A stretch of 64,000 bases of DNA from Littorina saxatilis. Taxonomy: Eukaryota; Mollusca; Gastropoda; Littorinimorpha; Littorinidae. How positions within the stretch are numbered: the stretch's first letter is position 1; the number at the start of each line of letters is the position of its first letter. Shown here piece by piece: positions 1 to 11,100 of the stretch. The translations under genes were made by a program, and so were the position numbers. The stretch spans positions 92,992,486 to 93,056,485 of the forward strand of contig NC_090246.1 of assembly GCF_037325665.1 (NCBI RefSeq), given 5' to 3'. The notes under the pieces were generated by a model. The model saw only the letters and a program-made list of their open reading frames with translations, searched no databases and was not told the DNA's origin.

Positions 1-934
1 GGGAGGAAGCGATCCGAATTCCAAGCGATGGGACAATAAAGAAAAGAAAGAAACAAAATATCTAATGGATCCCTTGACTTTGCGGTAGCGCGACTCTGTT
101 GCTGCTAGCTTTCCACTGGGAGGAAGCGATCCGAATTTCCCAGCGATGGGACAATAAAGGAAAGAAAGAACAAGTCGCGTAAGGCGAAAATACAACATTT
201 AGTCAAGCTGTCGAACTCACAGAATGAAACTGAACGCACTGCAATTTTTCAGCAAGACCGTATACTCGTAGCATCGTCAGTCCACCGCTCGTGGCAAAGG
301 CAGTGAAATTGACAAGAAGAGCGGGGTAGTAGTTGCGCTGAGAAGGATAGCACGCTTTTCTGTACCTCTCTTCGTTTTAACTTTCTGAGCGTGTTTTTAA
401 TCCAAACATATCATATCTATATGTTTTTGGAATCAGGAACCGACAAGGAATAAGATGAAATAGTTTTTAAATCGATTTCGGAAATTTAATTTTGATCATA
501 ATTTTTATATTTTTAATTTTCAGAGCTTGTTTTTAATCCAAATATAACATATTTATATGTTTTTGGAATCAGGAAATGATGTAGGATAAGATGAACGTAA
601 ATTTGGATCATTTTATATAAAACAAATTGTTATTACAAATTTCAGATTTTTAATGACCAAAGTCATTAATTAATTTTTAAGCCACCAAGCTGAAATGCAA
701 TACCGAAGTCCGGCCTTCGTCGAAAATTGCTTTACAAAAATGTCAATTAAAAAATGAGGGTGTGACAGTGCCGCCTCAACTTTTACAAAAAGCCGGATAT
801 GACGTCATCAAAGACATTTATCGAAAAAATGAAAAAAGTGTCCGGGGATATCATTCCCAGGAACTCTCATGTCAAATTTCATAAAGATTAGTCCAGTAGT
901 TTAGTCTGAATCGCTCTACACACACACACAGACA

Positions 935-975
<41 letters not shown>

Positions 976-1147
976 CACGACCCTCGTCTCGATTCCCCCC
1001 TCTATGTTAAAACATTTAGTCAAAACTTGACTAAATGTAAAAACTAATGGATCCCTTGACTTTTAGATAGCACGACACTGTTGCTGCTAGCTTTCCACTG
1101 GGAGGAAGCTATCCGAATTTCTCAGCGATGGGACAAGAAAGACATGA
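1..1147 (+). repeat. Tandem ~118-bp units, array split by repeat A
   Basis: About two and a half units of roughly 118 bp each carry the words GGGAGGAAGCGATCCGAATT and AGCGATGGGACAATAAAG, starting near 1, 118 and 1095. The second unit is interrupted by the repeat A copy at 169-1040. The final part of the unit resembles 11015-11050, so this is probably a multiplied SINE-type 3' end. No coding potential seen. Confidence 0.6.
169..1040 (+). repeat. Repeat A, copy 1 (~870 bp, non-coding)
   Basis: Starts AACAAGTCGCGTAAGGCG and ends in a hairpin made of CATTTAGTCAA and TTGACTAAATG. Six copies occur in the window (here, 6541, 13823, 14709, 44631 and 60149), in both orientations. Shared internal landmarks are two ATATGTTTTTGGAATCAG words, a perfect CRE-type TGACGTCA near 800, a CA microsatellite near the 3' end, and a CCACGACCCTCGT word. 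No open frame. It is a short non-autonomous mobile repeat of unknown class. Confidence 0.8.
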
Positions 1148-2047
1148 TTTTTTTTATTTTATTTTTTTACATTTTTACAAATCGCGGTTTTAGGTTTGAC
1201 GTGATTTGTAATTTTTTTTAAGTTTTACAAGTCACGGGTTAACAACGTTTGTTTTTGTTTTTTAATTCACTTCAATATCGTTTAAAAAAAACAAAAACAA
1301 ATAACGAGTAGACACACACAAAATCAAGTTATATGATCGACTGGCCTAACCTCGACCTAACGCTGAGTTTAAACGCAATGTAAACCAGACTTCATCTTCT
1401 ACTTAGTCTCCTTTTTTTCAGCTTCAAACCATTTTACTGTGAATGTGTGACCGTGCGATCGTTTCATCATCTTCTCCGTGTTTTTTTGGCTCACGAAGTG
1501 TAGCCTATGCGATCGTAACTTTGTCTGTCTGTGCGTTTGTGCGTTTGTGCGTGTGTGTGTGCGTGTGTGTGTGTGTTTGTGCGTGTGTATGTCTGTGGTA
1601 GAAACTTTAACATTTCCGAGTCTATGTGTGAGTGGTTATCCAAGACTATGGATAAAGCTCGCATAAGATTACGTCACGGTCAAAAGTGTTTGACGTCAAT
1701 TAATGCATCATGACGGCATGCCTCCCTGTAGTCTTTCTCTCTCGCGTGGTGTGTGTGGTCTCGGTCATTGTTATTTTGAGCGGGCCGAGACTATTTGGCA
1801 GTCGTGTCCCTGTAAGTAGGCTACATGCAGACAGACAGATCTAGATCTAGTGTCTCTCTTTCTTGCACAGTGTCACCTAAGCTTACTGTGTGTGTGGGTG
1901 TGTATGTGTGACGGAGTGATTGAGTTTGTGTTACTGTTTGTCGATTTCTTACGTGAGCCTTGATGGCTTCGCCTCTTGTTCTTCTTTATTACATTCAGGA
2001 AGTCAACATATCAACAGACTTGCCAATGCCTTATCCCTCTTCGGTGA
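1148..2047. other. No gene recognised; GT-rich stretch
   Basis: AT-rich unique-looking sequence with a GT/TG-rich tract at about 1530-1595. Short open frames across the tract are low-complexity Cys/Val strings and are not supported as genes. Confidence 0.5.
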
Positions 2048-2215
2048 ACACGCATTCACAAGACCAAGTGCGCACGGAAAAGATCCAGTACCCCTCAGAG
2101 TTCGGTGGGGTATGGAAACATATTACGCATGCAACCCCCGAAATCAGCGTATGGCTGCCTACATGGCGGGGTAAAACCGGTCATACACGTACAACCCCAC
2201 GCACAACGTTGTAAC
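2048..2215 (+). mobile_element. SINE 3' body fragment, (GAA)n-tail type
   Basis: Matches the 3' body of the SINEs at 19513 and 62611: CAAGACCAAGTGCGCAC, a GAGTTCGGTGGG word, a GTATGGCTGCCTA word, GGCGGGGTAAAA and TCATACACGTA. It lacks the tRNA-like head and the GAA tail, so it is truncated at both ends. Confidence 0.65.
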
Positions 2216-2773
2216 CTGACTGCCTGCCATCTGTTCATTTATTTCTCATTGTATTTATGTTTTGAAGACACCATTCTAAGTCGTAAGCTTGTTGTTTTCA
2301 CACTTGTAAATGTCACTATGACGAGGATTTGACCAGAAATAAAATATTGTTTGAATCAATGAACAAGCCTATACTCGTTCTATCCTGGTATCGTCCGGGG
2401 AATTTTGCCCGGGATCACACAGCGGTTACTCATCAAGTTCTTGTGTTGAAACCTCCGTCTTCCAACAACGTTTCACATGTGCTCAGTATCTACAACAACA
2501 TGCCTCCGAGACTGAGTGTGGCTACTTGAACATCGTGTTTCAGATTAGATGTTTCTATTTTGAAACTGAAACTGAAACTTCAGCCAGTGGATAGTATGGT
2601 AATTATTCCAGAAATAGCGGTGACATTTGAAATAGACATGCGTGATGCAAAACAGTGCGATTAGGGAACTGCACACACATGTCTATAATTATAATCTGAG
2701 ATTGTATCGTCTGTCTCACACACACACACACATTTATGTACCCTAGCTGGCACACAATAAAAGGCCTACACTA

Positions 2774-2835
<62 letters not shown>

Positions 2836-2989
2836 GTAATTGTTTTACGTTTGTATATATATATATATGTATTCAAGATTAGAATAGTCCCTCTCTGGGC
2901 GAGGGCTGGTTGAAAAGAAGCTCGTTTATATTGCTTATGCCACAACCCTCGTAAAATAAAATTTGATTTGATTTGATTTGATTTGATTT

Positions 2990-3081
<92 letters not shown>

Positions 3082-3125
3082 CACACACACACACACACAC
3101 TCACATACACACACACACACACACA

Positions 3126-3173
<48 letters not shown>

Positions 3174-4303
3174 ATCTGGATTCTGTACCACAAAACGCAT
3201 GCGACAGAGTTTATCCCAAAGATCTCATAACGAATGCAAAAGGTCCCTCAGGGTAATATTTGTATAACGGTACGGCCACCTTTATGTAATAATATGATCA
3301 GTGCAAAGCTGCAAAGAAGTACCAGAAGCATTGATTTTCTTTCACAAAAAGGCAGCACATTTTTCATGCTGGATTTGTGTTTAGCCTTGTCATAACGGAA
3401 CCACAGTCGGACATGTTTGTAACGATCACCCAACCGACCGACAAAAATGGTCGTTATAGGTAGGTGGTCGCCATGGAAAGGGCAATCATGTAGAAACAAG
3501 CTCATCGGGTATCACTTGGGTTGATCGTGATGCGCAGGTGGTCTAGATCGATAGGTTGTCCATCGCGTCAGTATAATTTTGTGTACGTCAGATGCATGAT
3601 TACGTCAGCAATGCTTAATATCTTTCGAATGAGCCCGAATGAAAAGCTGTGACATCATTAAGCATTCCTGTTCATGAGTGATAAATGCACATGAAAACAA
3701 TAGAAAAGGAATCCGATATTTTGTGCATGGTTAAAGATTTGATATACTGTATGGCAGACGGACTTGCTCGATCGTGTCCTTCTGCAGCATAATACAAACA
3801 TTGACTGCACATCATGGTGCAACAATATAGATCAAGCGGTCTAAATCTAACGCCACTGAGACAGAGGCTGGTGTCACTGGGGTATGTATGACGTCAGAGC
3901 CAGGAATCTTCGTTGGGCTTTAGGGCGTCTCGAAAGGCGTTCCTGCAAACAAAACTGAGCCTAAATGCTTAATTTGATTAAGCCCCCTCGCTGCAAACGA
4001 GCACATATTGTAGCAAAAGTGGGGTTTAAAACCACATGCCAGGAATCTGGTGGGAGCCCAAGATAATCACCTAGAAATTACCTTCAGGCGGATTTTAAGG
4101 CACATGCAGTCGTTCCCACGAAAACAGTTCCGCTAACCATCTCTGATATGGCCATGGGATAAGAATATTCCTCCACTTGTACACATACTAAAAATCAACC
4201 TGTGGAAAGTGAGACATTTTCTAATGAATTAATTTACAGATTTTTTGTGTCCTAAAAGAAAGTAGGCCTAATTCATCCTCCAAAATTCCCACTCTCTTGA
4301 GAG
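2216..4303. other. No gene recognised; simple repeats at 2776-3172
   Basis: Contains (CT)n at 2776-2830, five tandem GATTT units near 2960-2990, (CT)n at 2992-3078 and (CA)n at 3080-3172. The rest looks unique. Open frames on either strand here are Ser/Leu, Arg/Glu or His/Thr strings read from the microsatellites. Confidence 0.55.
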
Positions 4304-4559
4304 AGCATGTACCGGTTGTTTATATTTAGTATGTACCGGTTGTTTATATTTAGTATGTACCGGTTGTTTATTTTAGTATGTACCGGTTGTTTATATTTAG
4401 TATGTACTGGTTGTTTATATTTAGTATGTACCTGTTGTTTATATTTAGTATGTACCGGTTGTTTATATTTAGTATGTACCGGTTGTTTATATTTAGTATG
4501 TACCGGTTGTTTATATTTAGTATGTACCGGTTGTTTATATTTAGTATGTACCGGTTGTT

Positions 4560-4595
<36 letters not shown>

Positions 4596-5272
4596 GACAT
4601 TTGCTATAGCGCATAATCATATATATGCTCAATGCGCTTTTCAATAACTATTAATGCCGTGTGAGATGGAATTTTTTTACACAATATATAACGCATTCAC
4701 ATCGACCAGCAAACCTCAAGCCTATTAGGGCGAGCATTCACCTTTCACGGCCTTTATTCCAAGTCCCACGGGTATTTGATGGACATTTTTTTTATCTATG
4801 CCTATACAATTTTGCCAGGAAAGACCCTTTTGTCAATCGTGGGATCTTTAACGTGCACACCCCAATGTAGTGTACACGAAGGGACCTCGGTTTTTCGTCT
4901 CATCCGAAAGACTGGCACTTGAACCCACCACCTAGGTTAGGAAAGGGGGGAGAAAATTGCTAACGCCCTGACCCAGGGTCGAACACACAACCTCTCGCTT
5001 CCGAGCGCAAGTGCGTTACCACTCGGCCACCCAGACCAGTATTTAGTATGTACCGGTTGTTTATATTTAGTATGTACCGGTTGTTTATATTTAGTATGTA
5101 CCGGTTGTTTATATTTAGTATGTGCCGGTTGTTTATATTTAGTATGTACTGGTTGTTTATATTTAGTATGTACCTAGACCTGTTGTTTTTATTTAGTATG
5201 TACCTGTTGTTTATATTTAGTATGTACCGGTTGTTTATATTTAGTATGTACCGGTTGTTTATATTTAGTATG
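4304..5272 (+). repeat. 24-bp minisatellite, split by a SINE
   Basis: Unit GTATGTACCGGTTGTTTATA plus TTTA, 24 bp, about 11 units at 4304-4564 and about 10 at 5039-5272. The period is a multiple of three, so an eight-residue repeat is open in several frames, but nothing else suggests coding. The middle (4565-5038) is a SINE inserted in reverse orientation. Confidence 0.85.
4565..5038 (-). mobile_element. tRNA-derived SINE inserted in the minisatellite
   Basis: On the minus strand the head (near 5036) has an A box (GGCCGAGTGGTAACGC) and a B box-like GTGTTCGACCCTGG. The body carries GTGCACGTTAAAGATCCCAC and a CTTTCCTGGCAAAATTG word shared with the SINE at 10045. The 3' end is a (TTA)n tail, seen as ATA/AAT repeats at 4565-4594. 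Head and tail are both present, so it looks nearly full length. Confidence 0.8.
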
Positions 5273-5632
5273 TATCCAAGTGGAGGGTTGTTCTTATCCC
5301 ATGTGAAACTCTGGACAGATCTGAGATTGTGAGTCATTTTCTTTCTTTTTTACAAAGCAAGGACGGTGCCTTTAAAAGCTCAACCTGCAAGGTGAAACTG
5401 CATTGCAGGCATTCAGTTTACTTCTGAACAGTATTGTGTTGACACAGGCCTGACATGCTTACCTTCAATTAACGGTTCACGACGTAACTGCCTCCTTTTG
5501 CAGTGTTCACCGTTAGCAGGGGGGAGATGAGATGAAGTGAAATAATGATATATTAAATGTGGAATCAGTTCTTACTGTCATTCACAAACGCACGCACACA
5601 CGCACACGCTTTCTAACGCCATCAAAACATAA

Positions 5633-6540
<908 letters not shown>

Positions 6541-7356
6541 TTTACATTCAGTCAAGTTTTGACTAAATGTTTTAACATAGAGGGGGAATCGAGACGAGGG
6601 TCGTGGTGTATGTGTGTGTGTGTGTGTGTGTGTGTAGAGCGTTTCAGACTAAACTACTGGACCGATTTTTATGAAATTTTACATGAGAGTTCCTGGGAAT
6701 GATATCCCCGGACATTTTTTTCGTGTTTTCGATAAATGTCTTTGATGACGTCATATCCGGCTTTTTGTAAAAGTTGAGGCGGCACTGTCACACCCTCATT
6801 TTTCAATAAAATTGATTGAAATTTTGGCCAAGCAATCTTCGACGAAGGCCGGACTTCGGTATTGCATTTCAGTTTGGTGGCTTAAAAATTAATTAATGAC
6901 TTTGGTCATTAAAAATCTGAAAATTGTAAAAAAAATTTTTTTTCATAAAACGATCCAAATTTACGTTCATCTTATTCTTTATCATGTTCTGATTCCAAAA
7001 ACATATAAATATGTTATTTTTGGATTAAAAACAAGCTCTGAAAATTAAAAATATAAAAATTATGATCAAAATTAAATTTTCGAAATCGTTTCAAAAACTA
7101 TTTCATCTTATTCCTTGTCGGTTCCTGATTCCAAAAACATATAGATATGATATGTTTCGATTAAAAACACGATCAGAAAGTTAAAACGAAGAGAGGTACA
7201 GTAAAGCGTGCTATGAAGCACAGCGCAACCGCTGCCGCGCCAAACGGGCTCGTCACTTTCACTGCCTTTTGCACTAGCGGCGGACTACGTTCAGTTTCAT
7301 TCTGTGAGTTCCACAGCTTGACTAAATGTAGTAATTTCGCCTTACGCGACTTGTTT
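6541..7356 (-). repeat. Repeat A, copy 2
   Basis: Reverse-orientation copy: the terminal hairpin lies at 6541-6570 and the CGCCTTACGCGACTTGTTT end at about 7338-7356. It includes the TGACGTCA site and a GT tract at the expected place. Confidence 0.8.
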
Positions 7357-7548
7357 TAACCTGTTGAAGACCTTCAGGTCGAAACGTTGTTCATTGTCAT
7401 TTGTGTGTATATTTCGTTGCGAGTCCAGTATATTAGGTATTACTGTTAAAAAATTCTGGCTCAATATGCGGAAACATGCTGGTAGTGTCATATTTTTTTT
7501 AAATGGATGTGGAAGAACTGCTCATAGCACTCCGGCCCTGTTCTTTTT

Positions 7549-7780
7549 TTCGTCTTACCCAAAACCGTTGTTTGTTTTGGGCGACGCAGCATTATAATAA
7601 TGGAAGGGCGCTGGTTCTGAGCGACGCTTAGTTCTCGAGATAGGTGTGACCACTGGCACATGACGTCATTTATACTTTCGTCATCGGAGATCTTTCGTAT
7701 TTCAATCAGTGTCACTTCCCAGTTCTGTGTTCTGCACCCAAAACCGTTATTTGTTTTGGGAGACGCAGCATTATAAATGT
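7549..7780 (+). repeat. Pair of ~40-bp direct repeats 190 bp apart
   Basis: ACCCAAAACCGTTGTTTGTT with a following GACGCAGCATTATAA word at about 7557-7597 recurs with few changes at about 7737-7776. Between them is about 140 bp of unique sequence. Confidence 0.6.
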
Positions 7781-8528
7781 TTTTATATCGCTTCACGGGC
7801 GACTTGTTTTCTTTCTTTCCGTATTCGTTCCCATCCCTTGTTTGTCTTGCTTCTCAAGGCCCCTCGATCTTTCTTTTTCAGGATGTCTGTCTGTCTCAGT
7901 AACTGCCTGTTTGTCTGTCCGTCTTGTATCTCTGTCTGTATCTCTGTCTGTCTTTACTTCTTGTCTTCCTTCCTACCTTCCTTCCTTCCTTCGTTCCTTC
8001 CTACCTTCCTTCCTTCCTCTCCTTTTTCCCTTATAATGTATCTTCATTTGTTTTCTCAACATTCTTCCCTCCACTGTTCCTGCGAATTGTTTTGAGCACT
8101 ACTCACGGTTTCTTATGTGTGTGTTCTCCGCCCATGTTTACGTTCAGTGTGTTTGTTTTGTTCCGCGTATTTGAGAAGAATTGTTTTATTTTGTTTTTCC
8201 CGTTGTAGTCTGTTGTGGGTGAAGAATAGGCGGAGGTTGCACAGATGTTTGGGTAGCTGGAAAGGGAAAATATACAAGAAAGACGATCCTACTCCGGAGT
8301 ATAGACTCTCCTTTCTGGGTGGGCTGAAGTGTGACGCGGTCAGGGGTGACTGGTTTACGTATGGGGTTTGATTTCGGGTGGGTAGCTCTTTTCGTCTTTT
8401 CCGTGTCTATGTCCTGTGTCTGTCTCTCTGGATTGTTAGTCAGCAGGAGAGGTTAGAGTAGGTGCTGGGTGGTTTGTTGTGGACTTGCTGGCTGGTTGGT
8501 CAGCTCTGTCTGTCTGTCTGTCTCTCTT

Positions 8529-8571
<43 letters not shown>

Positions 8572-9266
8572 CTCCTCCTCCTCCTTACTCCTAGTCTATC
8601 TTTTTCTCTTTCTAAGGTCCTCACACACTCAAACCCCATCATTCCGAAGGTTCCAAGCACCACAATTAGTAGCCACTGAGCACCCCGACATTCCTCCCTT
8701 TCTCTCTCCTCCACGAGTTATCTTCCTGACAGTTTCCAGCGATTATCATCTCCCCTGATGGCGTGCAATTAGGCGGAAGGCGCGGGGCATTGTGGGACTC
8801 AGCTGCCAAAGAAAACGAGGTGTAAGCCAGAGGTGGACACACGATCGGTCCTTGCGAAGGCCAGGTAGCGTTTTACCGATACCTTTTGGCTGTCTCTGTG
8901 AAATGGATATGCACGACCTGCAGAAGAAACAGCTTTTTAGCGGAAAGTTCATGGGGTCATCCCAAATCCGGTTGTTCAGTCAGCCGCGGTGGGCAAGAGA
9001 TTGGACTAAGTTATGCCGACGGCTGCGTCAGTTTGACGGCCAAAATGCGTTGAAAACTGCCATTTATATCTATGTTTGTCTTGGAATGCCTTTTCGGCTC
9101 TCTTTGGTTTGGATCCAGTAAGCTGGAAGATATCATTCATAGAAACAGAGTGTGTAAGCCATACGGCTTCCATAACATTCAATGGTACTTTCTCGTGCAG
9201 TATCCCTGTCATGATTATGATGAATAATAAACTGCTCACATCACTGTGGTAGCAGAGTAAACAAAC
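7781..9266. other. No gene recognised; pyrimidine-rich tracts
   Basis: CTGT/CTTC tracts at about 7870-8030 and CT/CTC tracts at 8515-8590. The 85-codon frame ending at 8371 has a Lys/Arg-rich C-terminal part and an acceptor-like pyrimidine tract before it (near 8185-8208), but no family is recognisable. Confidence 0.4.
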
Positions 9267-9796
9267 AAGAATGGTAGGTGATTGGAACGTGTAATTATTG
9301 ACAAAACAAACCGTTACAAAAATAACGTTGTCAATGATTGAACGTTACAAAAATAATGTTGTCAATGATTGAACGTTACAAAAATAATGTTGTCAATGAT
9401 TGAACGTTACAAAAATAATGTTGTCAATGATTTAACGTTACAAAAATAGTGTTGTCAATGATTTAACGTTACAAAAATAATGTTGTCAATGATTTAACGT
9501 TACAAAAATAATGTTGTCAATGATTTAACGTTACAAAAATAATGTTGTCAATGATTTAACGTTACAAAAATAATGTTGTCAATGATTTAACGTTACAAAA
9601 ATAATGTTGTCAATGATTTAACGTTACAAAAATAATGTCAATGATTTAACGTTACAAAAATAATGTTGTCAATGATTTAACGTTACAAAAATAATGTTGT
9701 CAATGATTTAACGTTACAAAAATAATGTTGTCAATGATTTAACGTTACAAAAATAATGTTGTCAATGATTAAACGTTCCAATAACCTACCATTCTT
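9267..9796 (+). mobile_element. Inverted-repeat-bounded 31-bp minisatellite
   Basis: About 15 units of a 31-bp repeat (AACGTTACAAAAATAATGTT then GTCAATGATTT) fill about 9306-9772. The array is bounded by inverted repeats: AAGAATGGTAGGTGATTGGA (with ACGT) at 9267-9290 and its near-perfect reverse complement at 9773-9796. This resembles the short bivalve elements that carry a tandem array in the centre (the pearl type). No target duplication could be recognised. Confidence 0.7.
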
Positions 9797-10044
9797 GGGT
9801 GGGTTTTTTTATTCTGAATTTTGGAACGTTAGCAGAATTGGGATTTGTGTGGCAGAGATCAATTTTTTCCAATTTTTTTCCAAAGTTGCATGTATGCTTC
9901 GAATCAGGAGTTCGAAGGACGGAAGAAAGTTGCCAGAAAAATCCACCCACAATCGCTTTTTCAACGTTTGTGGATACTTCATCGCAAGCTCAACAAGCTA
10001 AACCATCATACAAATGCACTGTTAGCCTCCACGACCTTTGGGGC

Positions 10045-10546
10045 GGGGAAATAGCTCAGTCGGTAGCGGCGCTGGCTTCAAAACCAGTTGTCGCTATCGG
10101 CGTGGGTTCGATCCCCACGTTTGGCGATGGATTTATTTCCCAGAGTCAACTTTGTGCAGACTCTCTTCGGTGGCCGAACACCCCCGTGTGCATGCATGCG
10201 CACGATAAAGAACCCAAGTTCACAGCGAACGTCTCAGGGCTTGGAAACATGAATACACTACATTGAGGCCGTGTGCACGTTAAAGATCCCACGATTGACA
10301 AAAGGGTCTTTCCTGGCAAAATTGTATAGGCATAGATAAAAATGTCCACCAAAATACCCGTGTGACTTGGAATAATAGGCCGTGAAAAGTAGGATATGCG
10401 CCGAAATGGCTGCGATCTGCTGGCCGATGTGAATGCGTGATGTATTGTGTAAAAAAATTCCATCTCACACGGCATAAATAAATCCCTGCGCCTTGAATAT
10501 GTGCGCGATATAAATTGCATAAAATTAAAATAAAAAAATAAAAAAA
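10045..10546 (+). mobile_element. tRNA-derived SINE
   Basis: The head has an A box (TAGCTCAGTCGGTAGCG) near 10056 and a B box (GGTTCGATCCC) near 10107. The part after the head (TTCCCAGAGTCAACTTTGTG) is shared with the SINE at 19513. The 3' body (GTGCACGTTAAAGATCCCAC) is shared with the SINE at 4565. It ends with GCGCGATATAAATTGCATAA and an A-rich tail. Confidence 0.85.
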
Positions 10547-10887
10547 ACAAGAAATTCCTCCGAGGTAGGAAAAACACCCCCGTTGGTCAAAGGGAAATAA
10601 CCATTCTCACTGCCACCAACTGAGAAGGTTATTTCCCTTTGACCATTAATATGTGCCTCTATAAGTCCTTGTAGAATCTTAATCCACCAATAACTCCCTA
10701 ACCGTGTGTTTGACTGGTCCCAATTTTTGTAAGGACCGTCTCAGGAATGTATAGAACCTGTTCACCAAGTTTGGTGACGATCGGCCCGTTCATTCTTGAG
10801 ATCTATATGCGAACACAAACACACACCCAAACAAACAAACAAACACATCGAGCGAAACCTATACACACCCCTATACCGGGGGTGTAA
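10547..10887 (+). mobile_element. Hairpin element B, copy 1
   Basis: Starts ACAAGAAATTCCTCC and ends CTATACCGGGGGTGTAA. A near-perfect hairpin at 10587-10646 has stem arms GGTCAAAGGGAAATAACC and its complement. The second half carries a GAACCTGTTCACCAAGTTTG word and a GATCGGCCCGTTCATTCTTG word. Three other copies lie at 27434, 52936 and 54377. No open frame. The hairpin loop is inverted relative to the other copies. Confidence 0.8.
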
Positions 10888-11100
10888 ATAAAAATCCCTG
10901 CGCTTAGAACTGTACCCACGGAATACGCGCGATATAAGCCTCATATTGATTGATTGATTGAATACACGCATGCAGAAAAAAAAATATGGGTAGCGCCGTA
11001 TACTGTATGGCAGCTCGCTTTCCCCAGGGAGAAAGCAGCCCGAATTTCCATGAGGGTAACCTCACAGGACTATATAAAATCTTATCCTTATCCTTTTCCT
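10888..11100 (+). repeat. SINE-type 3' end fragments
   Basis: GTACCCACGGAATACGCGCG and (ATTG)n at 10910-10965 match, in inverse orientation, 63232-63300. At 11010-11090 the CTCGCTTTCCCCAGGGAGAA word resembles the unit at 1-1147. Both look like detached 3' ends of SINEs. Confidence 0.5.

Noticed and set aside
169-1040. Repeat A as a Helitron-type element because of its 3' hairpin
   Set aside because: The copies do not start with TC or end with CTRR, and the hairpin sits directly at the end instead of several bases inside.
2766-3230. Long frames of Arg/Glu, Ser/Leu, Cys/Val or His/Thr across microsatellites (also near 6250, 13550, 24300, 26400, 43500, 49800, 52300, 55500)
   Set aside because: Dinucleotide repeats stay open in several frames by composition; they have no splice or start context.
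4273-5337. Eight-residue protein repeats (YRLFIFSM type) on both strands
   Set aside because: They follow from a 24-bp minisatellite being a multiple of three, and are interrupted by a SINE.
8117-8371. A small exon with a Lys/Arg-rich end
   Set aside because: A pyrimidine-rich acceptor-like stretch precedes it, but no family match and no partner exon could be found.
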